Assembly (NCBI GenBank): GCA_016702505.1
Contig: JADJDU010000030.1
Coordinates: 310,001-374,000, forward strand
Origin: Microthrixaceae bacterium
GTDB taxonomy: Bacteria; Actinomycetota; Acidimicrobiia; Acidimicrobiales; Iamiaceae
Reading direction: 5' to 3'
DNA: 64,000 nucleotides
The position numbers were made by a program, and so were the translations under genes. Below are positions 52,026 through 60,000 of the stretch, piece by piece. How positions within the stretch are numbered: the stretch's first letter is position 1; every line of letters starts with the position of its first letter. The notes under the pieces are model-generated. The model saw only the letters and a list, made by a program, of their open reading frames with translations, was not told the DNA's origin and did no database searches.

Positions 52026-52249
52026 GGACCTCGAAGTTCATCTAGCGCTTCCAGCGTCTCCCGATGGGTTCTCTCACCGCTGCGGCGTCTCGTCCTCTCC
52101 AACCACTCGTCAATTGACGGCCGGGCTGCCAGACGTTCCGTCTCACGGCGGAGGAACTCCGGAACCGATAGGCCCAGTTCCCCAGCGCGCTTGGCCAGCG
52201 CGTCGTAAACCTCATCGTCCACGTCACGAATCTGAATGGTACGAGGCAT
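52013..52249 (-). CDS. vapB: FitA-like ribbon-helix-helix antitoxin
   Basis: The 78-residue protein begins TIQIRDVDDEVYDALAKRAGELGLSVPEFLRRE, the ribbon-helix-helix pattern of FitA/VapB antitoxins: one DNA-contacting strand, then two helices. The C-terminal 35 residues are charged and would wrap the toxin. The ATG lies 6 nt after TATGAT, so the mRNA is probably leaderless, and the -10 lies inside a short repeat that may be the operator. It is the first gene of the vapBC operon. Confidence 0.86.
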   Translation of the reverse strand: MPRTIQIRDVDDEVYDALAKRAGELGLSVPEFLRRETERLAARPSIDEWLERTRRRSGERTHRETLEALDELRGPWPT

Positions 52250-52253
52250 AGAC

Positions 52254-52267
52254 GCATCATATCATGC
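52254..52267 (-). promoter_or_regulatory. vapBC promoter and probable operator
   Basis: The minus strand reads GCATGATATGATGC, with 4-bp inverted arms GCAT/ATGC and the direct repeat ATGAT. The -10 element TATGAT (52261-52256) is inside it, 6 nt before the antitoxin ATG. Binding of the RHH antitoxin here would shut the promoter. Confidence 0.5.
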
Positions 52268-52280
52268 AAGGTCGCATCTC

Positions 52281-53195
52281 TCAGGCGGACCGACTGAGGT
52301 GGGACGCCGCGAAGGACAGGTGGCGGGCGGCCATCTTCCTCCAGTACCCATAGGTGTGCCCGCCCGGCTGGATACCTCCGTCTGGTTCCGCCCCAGCGGC
52401 CATCAGTCGCTGCCGGAGCTCTCGGTTGGCTTCGGCAAAGGGATCGACGTCACCACAGTCGATGCGCAGCGGGACCCCGACCAGCCGATCGACCTGAGCC
52501 AGCACTTCGTGGCGACGGAAATCAGCCTCGTCGTCGAATGCGCCATCGGCGGAGGAGTCGAAGGACACGAACAGTGCCGCGCTCAGCGTCGAGACCGATC
52601 GGAGCGGCGGGCTTTCACCACTGGCTGCCAGAGCTAGCGCCCCGAAGCCACCCATCGACCAGCCGAGAAGGCTCAGCCTGTTGGTGTCGAGCCCTCTAGC
52701 GGCGAGGAGCGGCAGGAACTCCTTGATGACCATCGCCCTGCTATCGGTGCCGTCGGCCCGGCCATGCCAATACGACGTCCCACCATCGACCGTGGCAATG
52801 GCGAAGGGAGCGCTTCCACGATGAACGGCTTGCGCCAGAAATCGGTCCAATCCCAAGTCAGCGAACGCGGTGCCATGGTCGCCCGATCGACCGTGGAGAG
52901 TGAGCAGGACGGGAAGGTCATCTCCCTCGACCGCTCCTGGCGGGTACGAGACAGACCATCCGATGTCAGAGGCCATTTGTTTGGAACCGAAAGACCCCTC
53001 GACCCGGGGACCCGGCTCGACATCGGGGATGGGGAAGTCGATGTCGTCGAGTCCAAGCGCTCGATGGAGTCTCGCCCTCCCCGGCAGGGTCCCGCGTTCG
53101 ACCAGCAGGCCTCCGAGCCCGACAGCCCCCACCCCAGCAGCAGCACCAATCAACAATTGGCGCCGGGTAAGTACCGAATCCCTGGTTCCGGTCAC
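52281..53195 (-). CDS. Exported alpha/beta-hydrolase (esterase, antigen 85/esterase D-like)
   Basis: The 304-residue protein has a Tat-type signal (LTRRQLLIGAAAGVGAVGLGGLLV), so it is probably exported folded. The hydrolase core shows LPVLLTLHGRSGDHG near residue 92, the nucleophile in LGWSMGGFGALAL near 170, the acid in CGDVDPF near 247 and the histidine in GGHTYGYW near 282. This layout is that of the antigen 85/esterase D group acting on acyl esters. The triad looks complete. GTG 53195 is a plausible start, but no good ribosome site is seen. It is divergent from the pirin gene. Confidence 0.85.
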   Translation of the reverse strand: MTGTRDSVLTRRQLLIGAAAGVGAVGLGGLLVERGTLPGRARLHRALGLDDIDFPIPDVEPGPRVEGSFGSKQMASDIGWSVSYPPGAVEGDDLPVLLTLHGRSGDHGTAFADLGLDRFLAQAVHRGSAPFAIATVDGGTSYWHGRADGTDSRAMVIKEFLPLLAARGLDTNRLSLLGWSMGGFGALALAASGESPPLRSVSTLSAALFVSFDSSADGAFDDEADFRRHEVLAQVDRLVGVPLRIDCGDVDPFAEANRELRQRLMAAGAEPDGGIQPGGHTYGYWRKMAARHLSFAASHLSRSA

Positions 53196-53452
53196 GTCAC
53201 TAGTTGATGATCTCAGCCGCTAACCCAGCACCGTCGACCAGGGCGGTGAAGTAGACGTGGTTCATCACGATCTCGGGCCGGTAGTTCGACGGAAAACGGC
53301 GCTCACCAAGTCGCCAGCCGCCAGACCAGCAACGGTGCCATGGAAGAACGGACCCTGGTCCGAAACGTCGCGCACCAGTCGACGATACCGGCCATTCCGC
53401 CTCGATCAGAGGTACAGGTGTCGCTCACGCCATCGCCTGGCAGGCTGGTTTC
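53196..53452. other. Divergent intergenic region between esterase and pirin genes
   Basis: No gene is seen in these 257 bases. The last 45 bases (from 53409) are the part of the pirin 5' region repeated as a relic at 51216-51285. The rest shows no clear promoter or hairpin. Confidence 0.4.
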
Positions 53453-53478
53453 GTGGACGAAACGAGCGAGACCGAGCT
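53409..53478 (+). repeat. Pirin 5' region, source copy of a diverged 70-bp repeat
   Basis: About three-quarters identical to 51216-51285, with one single-base gap. It covers the upstream region and first codons (VDETSETEL) of the pirin gene; the relic copy would read VDETSKTEP. The shared AAACGAGC-AGACCGAGC core is the best-kept part. Confidence 0.65.
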
Positions 53479-54439
53479 GCCTACAGCCTTTGCCGACCCG
53501 ACCGAGCCCGCCCAAGCTCAACCAGGGGCGTCCGTCAGTATCGAACCGGCGAGGGAAGCCAAGGTCGGCTCCACGACCGTTCGCCGCGCGCTGCCCCGAA
53601 GGGCACGGCGCACCGTCGGGGCCTGGTGCTTCGCTGATCACTTCGGCCCCGCCAAGGCCGGGTTGGGTGCCATTGGCCCACATCCTCACATCGGACTCCA
53701 GACCGTCACCTGGCTGTTGGACGGGCACCTGCTCCACCGTGACAGCCTCGGGTCTGAGCAGCCGATCCGCCCTGGCCAGCTCAACTTGATGACCGCCGGC
53801 CGCGGGATCGCCCATGCCGAGGAGGCCGACCTCACCCGTACCGGCAGCTCCCATGGGACCCAACTCTGGGTGGCGCTACCCGAGGCCACCCGCAACGGCG
53901 ACGCCGCCTTCGAGCACCTTGAAGACCTACCACGCGTCGACCTCGGGCGAGGCACGGCGACCCTGCTGATCGGCGGATTGACAGGACCCACCGGCGCGGG
54001 ACTCCGCTCGAGCGCCCGAGCCGACACCGACCACTTCGGAGCCGAGGTGGATCTGCGCGGGAGCGTCGGCCTGGACCTGGACGCCGGCCACGAACATGCG
54101 ATCTACCCGCTCGACGATGACATCGAGATCGAGGGTCGACGACTCGCGGTGGGCCAGGTCGCCTACCTTGCGCCGGGTCGTTCGGAGGTGACGCTGTCAC
54201 CCATTGGCGATGACTCCACCGGTGGGAGCTACCGGCAACCGATGCGGGTGATGCTCCTGGGAGGAGTGCCATTCCCCGAGGAGGTGTTCATGTGGTGGAA
54301 CTACGTGGCCCGGTCCCGAGATGAGGTCGACGAGGCCAACCGTGCCTGGGGGGCAGGCTCGGACCGTTTCGGGGACCCGGGCTCCGCACTGGCCCGCATC
54401 CCCGCTCCCACCCCACCGTGGACAAAGGCCACCGACTGA
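53453..54439 (+). CDS. Pirin-family protein
   Basis: The 328-residue bicupin has the pirin signature: GAWCFADHFGPAKAG near residue 60, IGPHPHIGLQTVTWLLDG near 78 with metal-binding histidines, HRDSLGSEQPIRPGQLNLMTAGRGIAHAEE near 100-130 with the third His and Glu, and THGTQLWVALP-like strand near 143. Some bacterial pirins have quercetinase activity or regulate central metabolism; the role here is unknown. The first 35 residues are a weakly conserved, acidic tail and the start (GTG 53453) lacks a clear ribosome site, so translation may begin later. Confidence 0.87.
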   Translation: MDETSETELPTAFADPTEPAQAQPGASVSIEPAREAKVGSTTVRRALPRRARRTVGAWCFADHFGPAKAGLGAIGPHPHIGLQTVTWLLDGHLLHRDSLGSEQPIRPGQLNLMTAGRGIAHAEEADLTRTGSSHGTQLWVALPEATRNGDAAFEHLEDLPRVDLGRGTATLLIGGLTGPTGAGLRSSARADTDHFGAEVDLRGSVGLDLDAGHEHAIYPLDDDIEIEGRRLAVGQVAYLAPGRSEVTLSPIGDDSTGGSYRQPMRVMLLGGVPFPEEVFMWWNYVARSRDEVDEANRAWGAGSDRFGDPGSALARIPAPTPPWTKATD

Positions 54440-54528
54440 ACCTCACGGGTCGACCGTCTATCTCTGACCCATGAGGCCTGTGGGCCAAATAGTCCGGTGC
54501 CGCGCTGAGCGAGGGACCGATGACCGAC

Positions 54529-55440
54529 TCAGTCCAGGTCAATTCGCCCGGTCGCGGTCAACGTTCCGATATCGCAACGAAGGGGCAGCAACCCGTTCAC
54601 GGTGCGAGACCGCATGACCCCACGGATTGCCTCGCCGATCTCCACGATCGAGGTCCCATCGGGCAAATCCCTCGCAAACCGAGGTGAGCCGTAGGTCCGT
54701 TCCCCGAGGAGCACGTCGACCTCGTTGGGAGTCACCTCCAGAACGTCGTGGAACTGGTCGAGGACCACACGGTCGAAGTGCTGACGCAGTCTCTCGGGAC
54801 CGACACCAAGGGTGAAGGGCGGTACCGCCGCGGCCATCCGCCTGGTCCGCCGGGTGGCGTCCTCGGGCGGAAGGCCGACCAGGATCAAAGCCTCGGTCAT
54901 CCAGTCATAGACGTCGGCCATGTGGTGACGTCCGTAGGCGGTCACGTGGAGAACCCCGTCCGGGTGCATCAGGCGCACAGCGCGATCGATGCATCGGTCG
55001 AGGCGAGGTCCGCGCATCAGGTTGAGGACGAAGTTCAACATCACCAGGTCGGCCGAACCTTCGGGGATCGCCAACTCGTCCAGGATGTCGGCGTTGATCG
55101 TCTCGATCTCCAGGCCGGCGTCCTGCGCCCGACGATCCAACTCGTCCAGGTACCGCTGGTTGTTGTCCACGGCATGCACCGCTCCGTCAGGACCCAACGC
55201 TCGTGCGACCGCCAGGGCGAACCGGCCACGCCCACAGCCGAGGTCGACCACCGAGCGCACCTGGGCGAGGTCCATCCCACCGACCACCCATGAGACCAAG
55301 TCCACGGGAGACGTGCTGTGGGTCTCCTCGAATGTGTCACCCGGTCGGCGGGTTTGAACAGTTGAGGTGGGTCTCGAGCCACCGCCCCCAACATCGTTGC
55401 CGACCCCGTCCATCGGTAGCCGGTTCTCAATACTCGCCAT
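54529..55440 (-). CDS. Class I SAM-dependent methyltransferase
   Basis: The 303-residue protein has motif I VRSVVDLGCGRGRFALAVARALG near residue 62, the acidic residue after strand 2 in VHAVDNNQRYLDELDRRA near 90, NADILDELAIPEGSADLVMLNFVLNLM near 117-143 and LMHPDGVLHVTAYGRHHM near 163. The core is a Methyltransf_11/25-type Rossmann domain; the last 100 residues are a helical cap and likely substrate part. ATG 55440 follows AGGAGG by 9 nt. The substrate is not deducible; an O- or C-methylation of a small molecule is most likely. Confidence 0.87.
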   Translation of the reverse strand: MASIENRLPMDGVGNDVGGGGSRPTSTVQTRRPGDTFEETHSTSPVDLVSWVVGGMDLAQVRSVVDLGCGRGRFALAVARALGPDGAVHAVDNNQRYLDELDRRAQDAGLEIETINADILDELAIPEGSADLVMLNFVLNLMRGPRLDRCIDRAVRLMHPDGVLHVTAYGRHHMADVYDWMTEALILVGLPPEDATRRTRRMAAAVPPFTLGVGPERLRQHFDRVVLDQFHDVLEVTPNEVDVLLGERTYGSPRFARDLPDGTSIVEIGEAIRGVMRSRTVNGLLPLRCDIGTLTATGRIDLD

Positions 55441-55787
55441 ATGCACTCCCTCCTGAAGACGTCGGCCCTAGGTACGCCACCGCCGTGACAGCGACGGGCG
55501 TCTCAAACATTCGGGCATGGGAGCCATCTCGATTGGCGCCGCCCGGGATGCTGCTTGGCCATGCAAGATGGTCTCGGACTCGGGATCAGACCATCAGTCC
55601 TTCGTGGGTTCGACGGACATGCGGAGCCGAGGTCATGCCAGTGCCCTGAGGTAGATCTCGATCTCGGCCACACGGAGCTCGAGCGGCTTGCGTTCCGCCC
55701 TTCTCCGAGCGGTCTCAAAGGGTGACCCGGTGACCACTGGGTGAGAACATCAGTATTTGTTGGCAACTCCCCTGGTGTTTCACTGCC
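55441..55787. other. Intergenic stretch with a possible coding relic
   Basis: No complete gene is visible. On the minus strand about 34 codons ending near 55637 (VTGSPFETARRRAERKPLEL... EIYLRALA and a stop) have protein-like composition and could be the 3' end of a lost gene or a very small one. The right-hand part, from 55740, leads into DUF222 copy 2. Confidence 0.35.
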
Positions 55788-57155
55788 TTTTGTCACTGGG
55801 GGTGGGGATCATGGGGTCATGGACCACTTCGACCACGAGCGCCGCGATCCCGACGGGTGGAGTCCGGGCCACATCGACTGGGGCACGGGCCATGAACGCG
55901 CCAGCGATGAGGTCGGGAAGAAGGCTGCCCCGGGCCATGGGCGGGGTTTGTGGGACCGGGGTGAGCGCGCCACCGGTCCCGTCCGAGGGCTGGCAGCTGA
56001 CCTGGTCGAGGCACTCGACACCCTGGCCGGGCCCGAAGGTCTCGACGACGACACGCTGAGCGAAACGGTGATCGAACTGATGCGGTTCCGGTCCCTCCTC
56101 GACGCGAAGGCCGCCAGCTTCGTGGCCCGCTGGGACGCACGCGTGTTGTGGGCCAACGACGGATCCAAAGCCCCCGGAGCCCGACTCGCCCGAGACGTCG
56201 GCTGTCGCCGCCAAACAACCAACCGCGCCGTGCACACCGCCCGCTCCACCCGTTCCATGCCCCTGGTGTCAGCCGCATGGCAGACCGGGGACATCTCAAC
56301 GGACCACGTCGAACGACTCACCCGCGCCGCTACCCCCGAACGGGCCGCCGACTTCACCGCCGTAGAGGAGCATCTCGTAACCGTCGCCACCACCGCCGAC
56401 TGGACGACCTTCGAACGAACCGTCGCCATGTTCGAAACCGCATCCGACGATGCCCACAACGACCCCACCAACCCCGATGACCTCGACCGACGAGACAAGA
56501 GAGAACGCGCCCACCGAAACGCCCGCGCCATCCAGATCGGCAACCGTTGGGAACTCCTCGGCAGCCTCGACAAGGTGTCAGGCCAGATCGTCGCCGACAC
56601 CTGGGAACGCATCAACCACGAACTGTGGGAAGCCGACCTAGCCACCGCCCGCACCCAACTCGGCCCCGACGCCGATCCCACCGAGGTCGTGCGCACCGCA
56701 CAACAGATCCGCACCGCCGCCCAACGCAACGCCGACGCCCTGGTCGAAATGGCCACCCGCGCCGCCACCACTCCGACAGATGGCCAACGACCCCGACCTC
56801 TCATCACCGTGATCGTGTCAGCCGGTGAACTGTTCGGCCCGATACGAGAGACCTTCAACGGCCTTGTCCTCAACCGCCTCGAGATCGCCAAACTCCTCTT
56901 CCAAGCCGACTTCGAACGGATCGTGTTCTCCCCCACCGCTCAACCCGTCAACATCACCAGCCCCCAACGATTCTTCACCGGCGGATGGCGACGAGCGGTC
57001 GAAATCAGAGACCGCCACTGCCAGCACCCCACATGCGACGTACCCGCCGAGTACTGCCACGTCGACCACATCACCGAACACACCGACGGCGGCACCACCA
57101 GCATCGACAACGGCCGCCTCCTATGCCCCCGCCACAACCACCAACGCCCCGGCCG
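55788..57155 (+). repeat. 1.37-kb direct repeat, copy 2
   Basis: Counterpart of 46044-47409. This copy keeps the DUF222-HNH reading frame. It is followed by its own 3' tail (to 57219), unlike that of copy 1. Confidence 0.93.
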
Positions 57156-57219
57156 AGAACCACCCCCCACAAGACGCCAGCCACTCACCGAAGACGACGA
57201 CCCCGACCAACCCGACTAG
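55819..57219 (+). CDS. DUF222/13E12-repeat family HNH endonuclease
   Basis: The 466-residue protein has a long helical DUF222 part (residues 40-360, for example LSETVIELMRFRSLLDAKAASFVARWDA and WELLGSLDKVSGQIVADTWERINHELWEAD) and a C-terminal HNH nuclease: RDRHCQHPTCDVPAEYCHVDHI near residue 395, then GGTTSIDNGRLLCPRHNHQRP. The Cys/His zinc pairs and the HVDH catalytic part are intact. Such 13E12 genes are repeated in actinobacterial genomes and behave as mobile or intron-like homing units, with unproven activity. ATG 55819 matches the start shared by both copies. The protein is intact here and broken at 46075. Confidence 0.9.
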   Translation: MDHFDHERRDPDGWSPGHIDWGTGHERASDEVGKKAAPGHGRGLWDRGERATGPVRGLAADLVEALDTLAGPEGLDDDTLSETVIELMRFRSLLDAKAASFVARWDARVLWANDGSKAPGARLARDVGCRRQTTNRAVHTARSTRSMPLVSAAWQTGDISTDHVERLTRAATPERAADFTAVEEHLVTVATTADWTTFERTVAMFETASDDAHNDPTNPDDLDRRDKRERAHRNARAIQIGNRWELLGSLDKVSGQIVADTWERINHELWEADLATARTQLGPDADPTEVVRTAQQIRTAAQRNADALVEMATRAATTPTDGQRPRPLITVIVSAGELFGPIRETFNGLVLNRLEIAKLLFQADFERIVFSPTAQPVNITSPQRFFTGGWRRAVEIRDRHCQHPTCDVPAEYCHVDHITEHTDGGTTSIDNGRLLCPRHNHQRPGREPPPTRRQPLTEDDDPDQPD

Positions 57220-57473
57220 ACCGGATAACACGACCAGCGGGCACACGGCCCCACGTAGCCACCATCGTTTGGTCGGACCCGCACGAGCAACCGCCAGATC
57301 AAGCCGGGAAGAGACCCCGACTCGGCGATCTACTCGAGTCGGATTGTGTAGCCGTGGCCCACCGACCACAGCTGTTCCCAGCTGACCTCGTCGAGTGGCT
57401 CGGAAATGCCCGACCTCGGGAGCAGAATCGGTGAGGTAGCGCTTGTTGCCGGTTCCCCGCCACACATGGATGC

Positions 57474-57626
57474 CTAGCGTTCGAGCCACCCGAGGGTGGC
57501 GCGGACCGCGGCGTCGCCGGCCTCGATGATCGCCCCTTGGACTCGAGGGTTGTCGGTGACGGCGTACAGGACCGACAGAGACTTGGGTGTCTTGAAGGTG
57601 AGGTCAAAGCCCGGCCGAAAACCAGA
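57474..57626 (-). pseudogene. MobF/TrwC-type relaxase relic
   Basis: The minus strand reads SGFRPGFDLTFKTPKSLSVLY, then AVRATLGWLER and a stop (57474-57476). The pattern GFDLTFxxPKSxSVL is a hallmark of the TrwC/TraA relaxase N-terminal domain of conjugative elements. Only about 50 codons remain: the catalytic tyrosine end lies beyond the break on one side and the His triad beyond the stop on the other. Further weak similarity may continue in other frames to about 57400. It begins directly at the edge of the tRNA-Val terminator hairpin, as expected for debris of an element inserted at that tRNA. Confidence 0.65.
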
Positions 57627-57656
57627 ACTGGCCTGCGGAGGGTTCCGCAGGCCAGT
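57627..57656 (-). terminator. Rho-independent terminator of tRNA-Val
   Basis: Perfect 12-bp stem (57627-57638 with 57645-57656) and a 6-nt loop, starting 3 nt after the tRNA CCA end on the minus strand; the downstream side reads TCTGGTTTT, a T-rich tail. Confidence 0.88.
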
Positions 57657-57658
57657 CG

Positions 57659-57735
57659 TGGTGGGCGATGAGGGAGTCGAACCCCCGACCCCCTGCGCGT
57701 CATGCAGGTGCTCTAACCAACTGAGCTAATCGCCC
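57659..57735 (-). tRNA. tRNA-Val (anticodon GAC)
   Basis: The minus strand folds as a cloverleaf: acceptor GGGCGAT pairing ATCGCCC, D-arm GCTC-AGTTGGTTA-GAGC, anticodon stem CCTGC/GCAGG with loop ATGACGC (anticodon GAC, valine), variable loop GGGTC, T-arm with loop TTCGACT, and discriminator A. The CCA end is encoded (57661-57659). A strong terminator follows. The 3' side adjoins a relaxase relic, so the gene may be an integration target. Confidence 0.96.
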
Positions 57736-57897
57736 GGGGACCGACAAGGTAGCAGCCCCGTCGCTGTAGCCCGAACCCACAAGCCCACGCTGGCATTCAC
57801 CCATCGACATACACCGGTAGCCTGCTGGCGGAGCACGCTATCGGCAGGGGTCCGCCGGTGACGAGCATCCAAGTCCGCTCCAACTGGAGGTGCCGTG

Positions 57898-58516
57898 ATG
57901 GATTCCTCGACGACGCCAGTCGGCACCCTCTACGGGCCTGGATCGCGCGACCTGCAGGAGCAGTTCGACTCCCGGCGCATCGCCGATCGACTGGCCGAGC
58001 TCACCGTGCACGATGCCCTCGATGCCGGAGACCTCGACCTCATCGCCGACCAGAGCACGGTGTGGGTTGCCACCACCGACATCGACGGTTGGCCCGACGT
58101 TTCCTACAAGGGTGGCGAGCGAGGCTTCGTTCGGGTGGTCAGCCCCCCACCAGCTCCAGATCCCGTTCTACAACGGCAACGGCATGTGGCGAACCCTGGG
58201 CAACATCGAAGACACCGGACGGGTGGCCCTGTTGTTCGTGGACAACGACCGGCCTTGGCGAATGCGCCTCCACGGTCATGGCACCGTCCTCACCGATCCT
58301 GCGATCACCGGAGACTTCCTCGGCGCCGAGGCCGTGTTGGCGGTACAGATCGCCCGCATCTTCCCCAATTGCGGCCGCTACATCCACCAGGGCGACTCGA
58401 TCTCGCCCTACGTCCCGCGCCCGGGGGTGACGGCCCCGATCCCGGACTGGAAGCGGATCCAGGTGTTCAGTGACGTACTCCCAGCCAACGACCCTGCCCG
58501 CACCGAGAACCTCTGA
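57898..58516 (+). pseudogene. Pyridoxamine 5'-phosphate oxidase-fold protein, frameshifted
   Basis: Two frames make one PPOX-fold flavoprotein of about 205 residues. Frame 1 runs MDSSTTPVGTLYGPGSRDLQ to GWPDVSYKGGERGFVRVVSP; frame 2 continues HQLQIPFYNGNGMWRTLGNI, VALLFVDND, RLHGHGTVL and GRYIHQGDSISPYVPRPG to a natural end. The break is a C6 run (58143-58148); removing one C joins the parts exactly. The PDVSYKGG and FYNGNG motifs suggest an FMN- or F420-binding split barrel. ATG 57898 has GGAGG upstream. Both halves are well preserved, so a recent mutation or a sequencing error is likely. Confidence 0.85.
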
Positions 58517-58605
58517 GCAGAACGGATCGACCGCCAGACATGCCCCATCCCACGAGAGCGTTCCCGACCGCGGGGTCTGGTGACGAGGACGACCAGGACC
58601 TGCCG

Positions 58606-59925
58606 ATGATCAGAAGAACCCGCCGGGCACCAGCCCCGCCACGGCGTATGGCCGCCATCTTCACCACTGCCGTGCTCGGACTCGGCGCGATCAGCACAGC
58701 CGGGTGTAGCAACACCGACGACGGTGCTGACAGTGCAACCACGGTCGCACCCACGTCGTCGGGCAACACTCCTTCCGGTGCCGAGACCACGACTCCGCCG
58801 ATGCTGGTGCCGGAGTTGTTCGACGCCACCGACACCTCGTTCTACGCCACTCCTGAGCCCGTCCCCGCGGGCAACCACGGTGACCTGGTTCGCTACCAGC
58901 TCACCGGCAACCAGCCCAACGGGATGACCCGATACCGGGTCATGTACCTGTCCGAGACCCGCCGTGGTGAACCCACGGTGGTGACCGGGCTGGTGGCGGT
59001 GCCATCCGGAGATGGACCCTCGGGGGGATGGCCGGTGCTCACCTACAGCCGAGGCTCGAGCGGAATCGCCGACAACTGCGCCATATCAATGGCTGTCGAC
59101 GAGACCCAGGGGTCTGATCCGCTCCTAGCCGCCGAAGCGTTCCTGGTGGAAGATGCCGTCTCGCGCCTCGACATGGTGGCCACCGTCACCGACTACGAGG
59201 GCATCGGTGGACCTGGCATCCACCCGTATCTCAGCGGGGTCAGCGAAGCCCGAGCCACCCTCGACATCGTCCGGGCCGCCGGTCAGCTCCCGGACCTGAA
59301 GCTTCGAAGTGACGTTGGGATCATGGGCTACTCCCAGGGTGGCCATGCCGCGCTCTGGGCCAACCAACATGCCGCGGAGTGGACTCCAGAGCTTGTGATC
59401 CACGGCACGGTCTCCGGTGCACCGGCGTCCGAGTTGGCTGAGCTGTTGGCTCCCGGCGGGTTCTTCGACGATGGATCCAGGTCGATGTTGGCCGCCGGAA
59501 TGGCTCAAGAAGACCCGAGTATCGATCTAGCCGACGTCCTCACCCCGGACGGCGAGCAGCTCGTGGATCTGATGAGTGCCAGCTGCCGGCCCGACCCTCA
59601 GGCCGCGGAGTCGCTGGCCGCCAAGCCCCTGCTCCAACAGTCCCAGGCCCAGAACGAGCTCTGGCCGGCTTGGATCTCGGCCAACACACCGGGGAAGGAT
59701 TCCGCCGCGGCCCCGGTACTGATCTTCCACGGCGACGCCGATGAATCCGTACCTGTCGAACACAGCCAAGCGCTCCAGGATCGGCTCTGTGCCAGCGGCG
59801 TGCCCACCGAACGTCGGGTGATCGCTGGGGCCGGCCGCGTTGCTGGCGCCGTCCCCACCATCGCCGAAGGCGCCGACTGGCTGGCCGCCCGGATCGCCCG
59901 AACCCAGCCGAACCCCACCTGTTGA
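58606..59925 (+). CDS. Secreted lipase-like lipoprotein lacking the usual catalytic histidine
   Basis: The 439-residue protein has a signal peptide and lipobox (STAGC), then a secretory-lipase-type alpha/beta-hydrolase. GWPVLTYSRGSSGIADNC near residue 140 is the oxyanion region, GIMGYSQGGHAALWA near 240 carries the nucleophile Ser, and FHGDADESVPVEHS near 378 the acid Asp. The family pattern continues with a G-A-G-H motif; here it reads RRVIAGAGRVAGAV, with Arg in place of His. CAC to CGC would be one base change. The triad is thus incomplete as read, unless another histidine serves. ATG 58606 follows an AGGACC sequence and starts MIRRTRRAP. Confidence 0.82.
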   Translation: MIRRTRRAPAPPRRMAAIFTTAVLGLGAISTAGCSNTDDGADSATTVAPTSSGNTPSGAETTTPPMLVPELFDATDTSFYATPEPVPAGNHGDLVRYQLTGNQPNGMTRYRVMYLSETRRGEPTVVTGLVAVPSGDGPSGGWPVLTYSRGSSGIADNCAISMAVDETQGSDPLLAAEAFLVEDAVSRLDMVATVTDYEGIGGPGIHPYLSGVSEARATLDIVRAAGQLPDLKLRSDVGIMGYSQGGHAALWANQHAAEWTPELVIHGTVSGAPASELAELLAPGGFFDDGSRSMLAAGMAQEDPSIDLADVLTPDGEQLVDLMSASCRPDPQAAESLAAKPLLQQSQAQNELWPAWISANTPGKDSAAAPVLIFHGDADESVPVEHSQALQDRLCASGVPTERRVIAGAGRVAGAVPTIAEGADWLAARIARTQPNPTC

Positions 59926-59965
59926 CCGGCGCATACGTGCCCCGGGCCCAGCCCCGGTCGAGCAC

Positions 59966-60000
59966 GGTCAGGTCAGGTCAGGTCAGGTCAGGTCAGGTCA
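59966..60000. repeat. Seven tandem GGTCA units at the end of dnaE
   Basis: Seven perfect 5-bp units fill the gap between the lipase-like gene and dnaE; the last one contains the dnaE stop codon (TCA on the plus strand). This is a microsatellite-like tract, not a CRISPR array. Confidence 0.95.

Noticed and set aside
55809..56936. 375-codon minus-strand frame opposite the DUF222-HNH gene
   Set aside because: Same artefact; Ser/Arg-rich product; the plus strand has the HNH motif.
46044..57155. The DUF222 repeats as ends of a composite transposon
   Set aside because: No transposase, terminal inverted repeats or target-site duplication was seen; homologous direct repeats are the safer description.
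57895..58516. Two overlapping genes at the PPOX locus
   Set aside because: The two frames align end to end as one family protein across a C6 run, so a frameshifted single gene is more likely.
59966..60000. GGTCA tandem units as a CRISPR array
   Set aside because: Units are 5 bp without spacers, and no cas genes are present.
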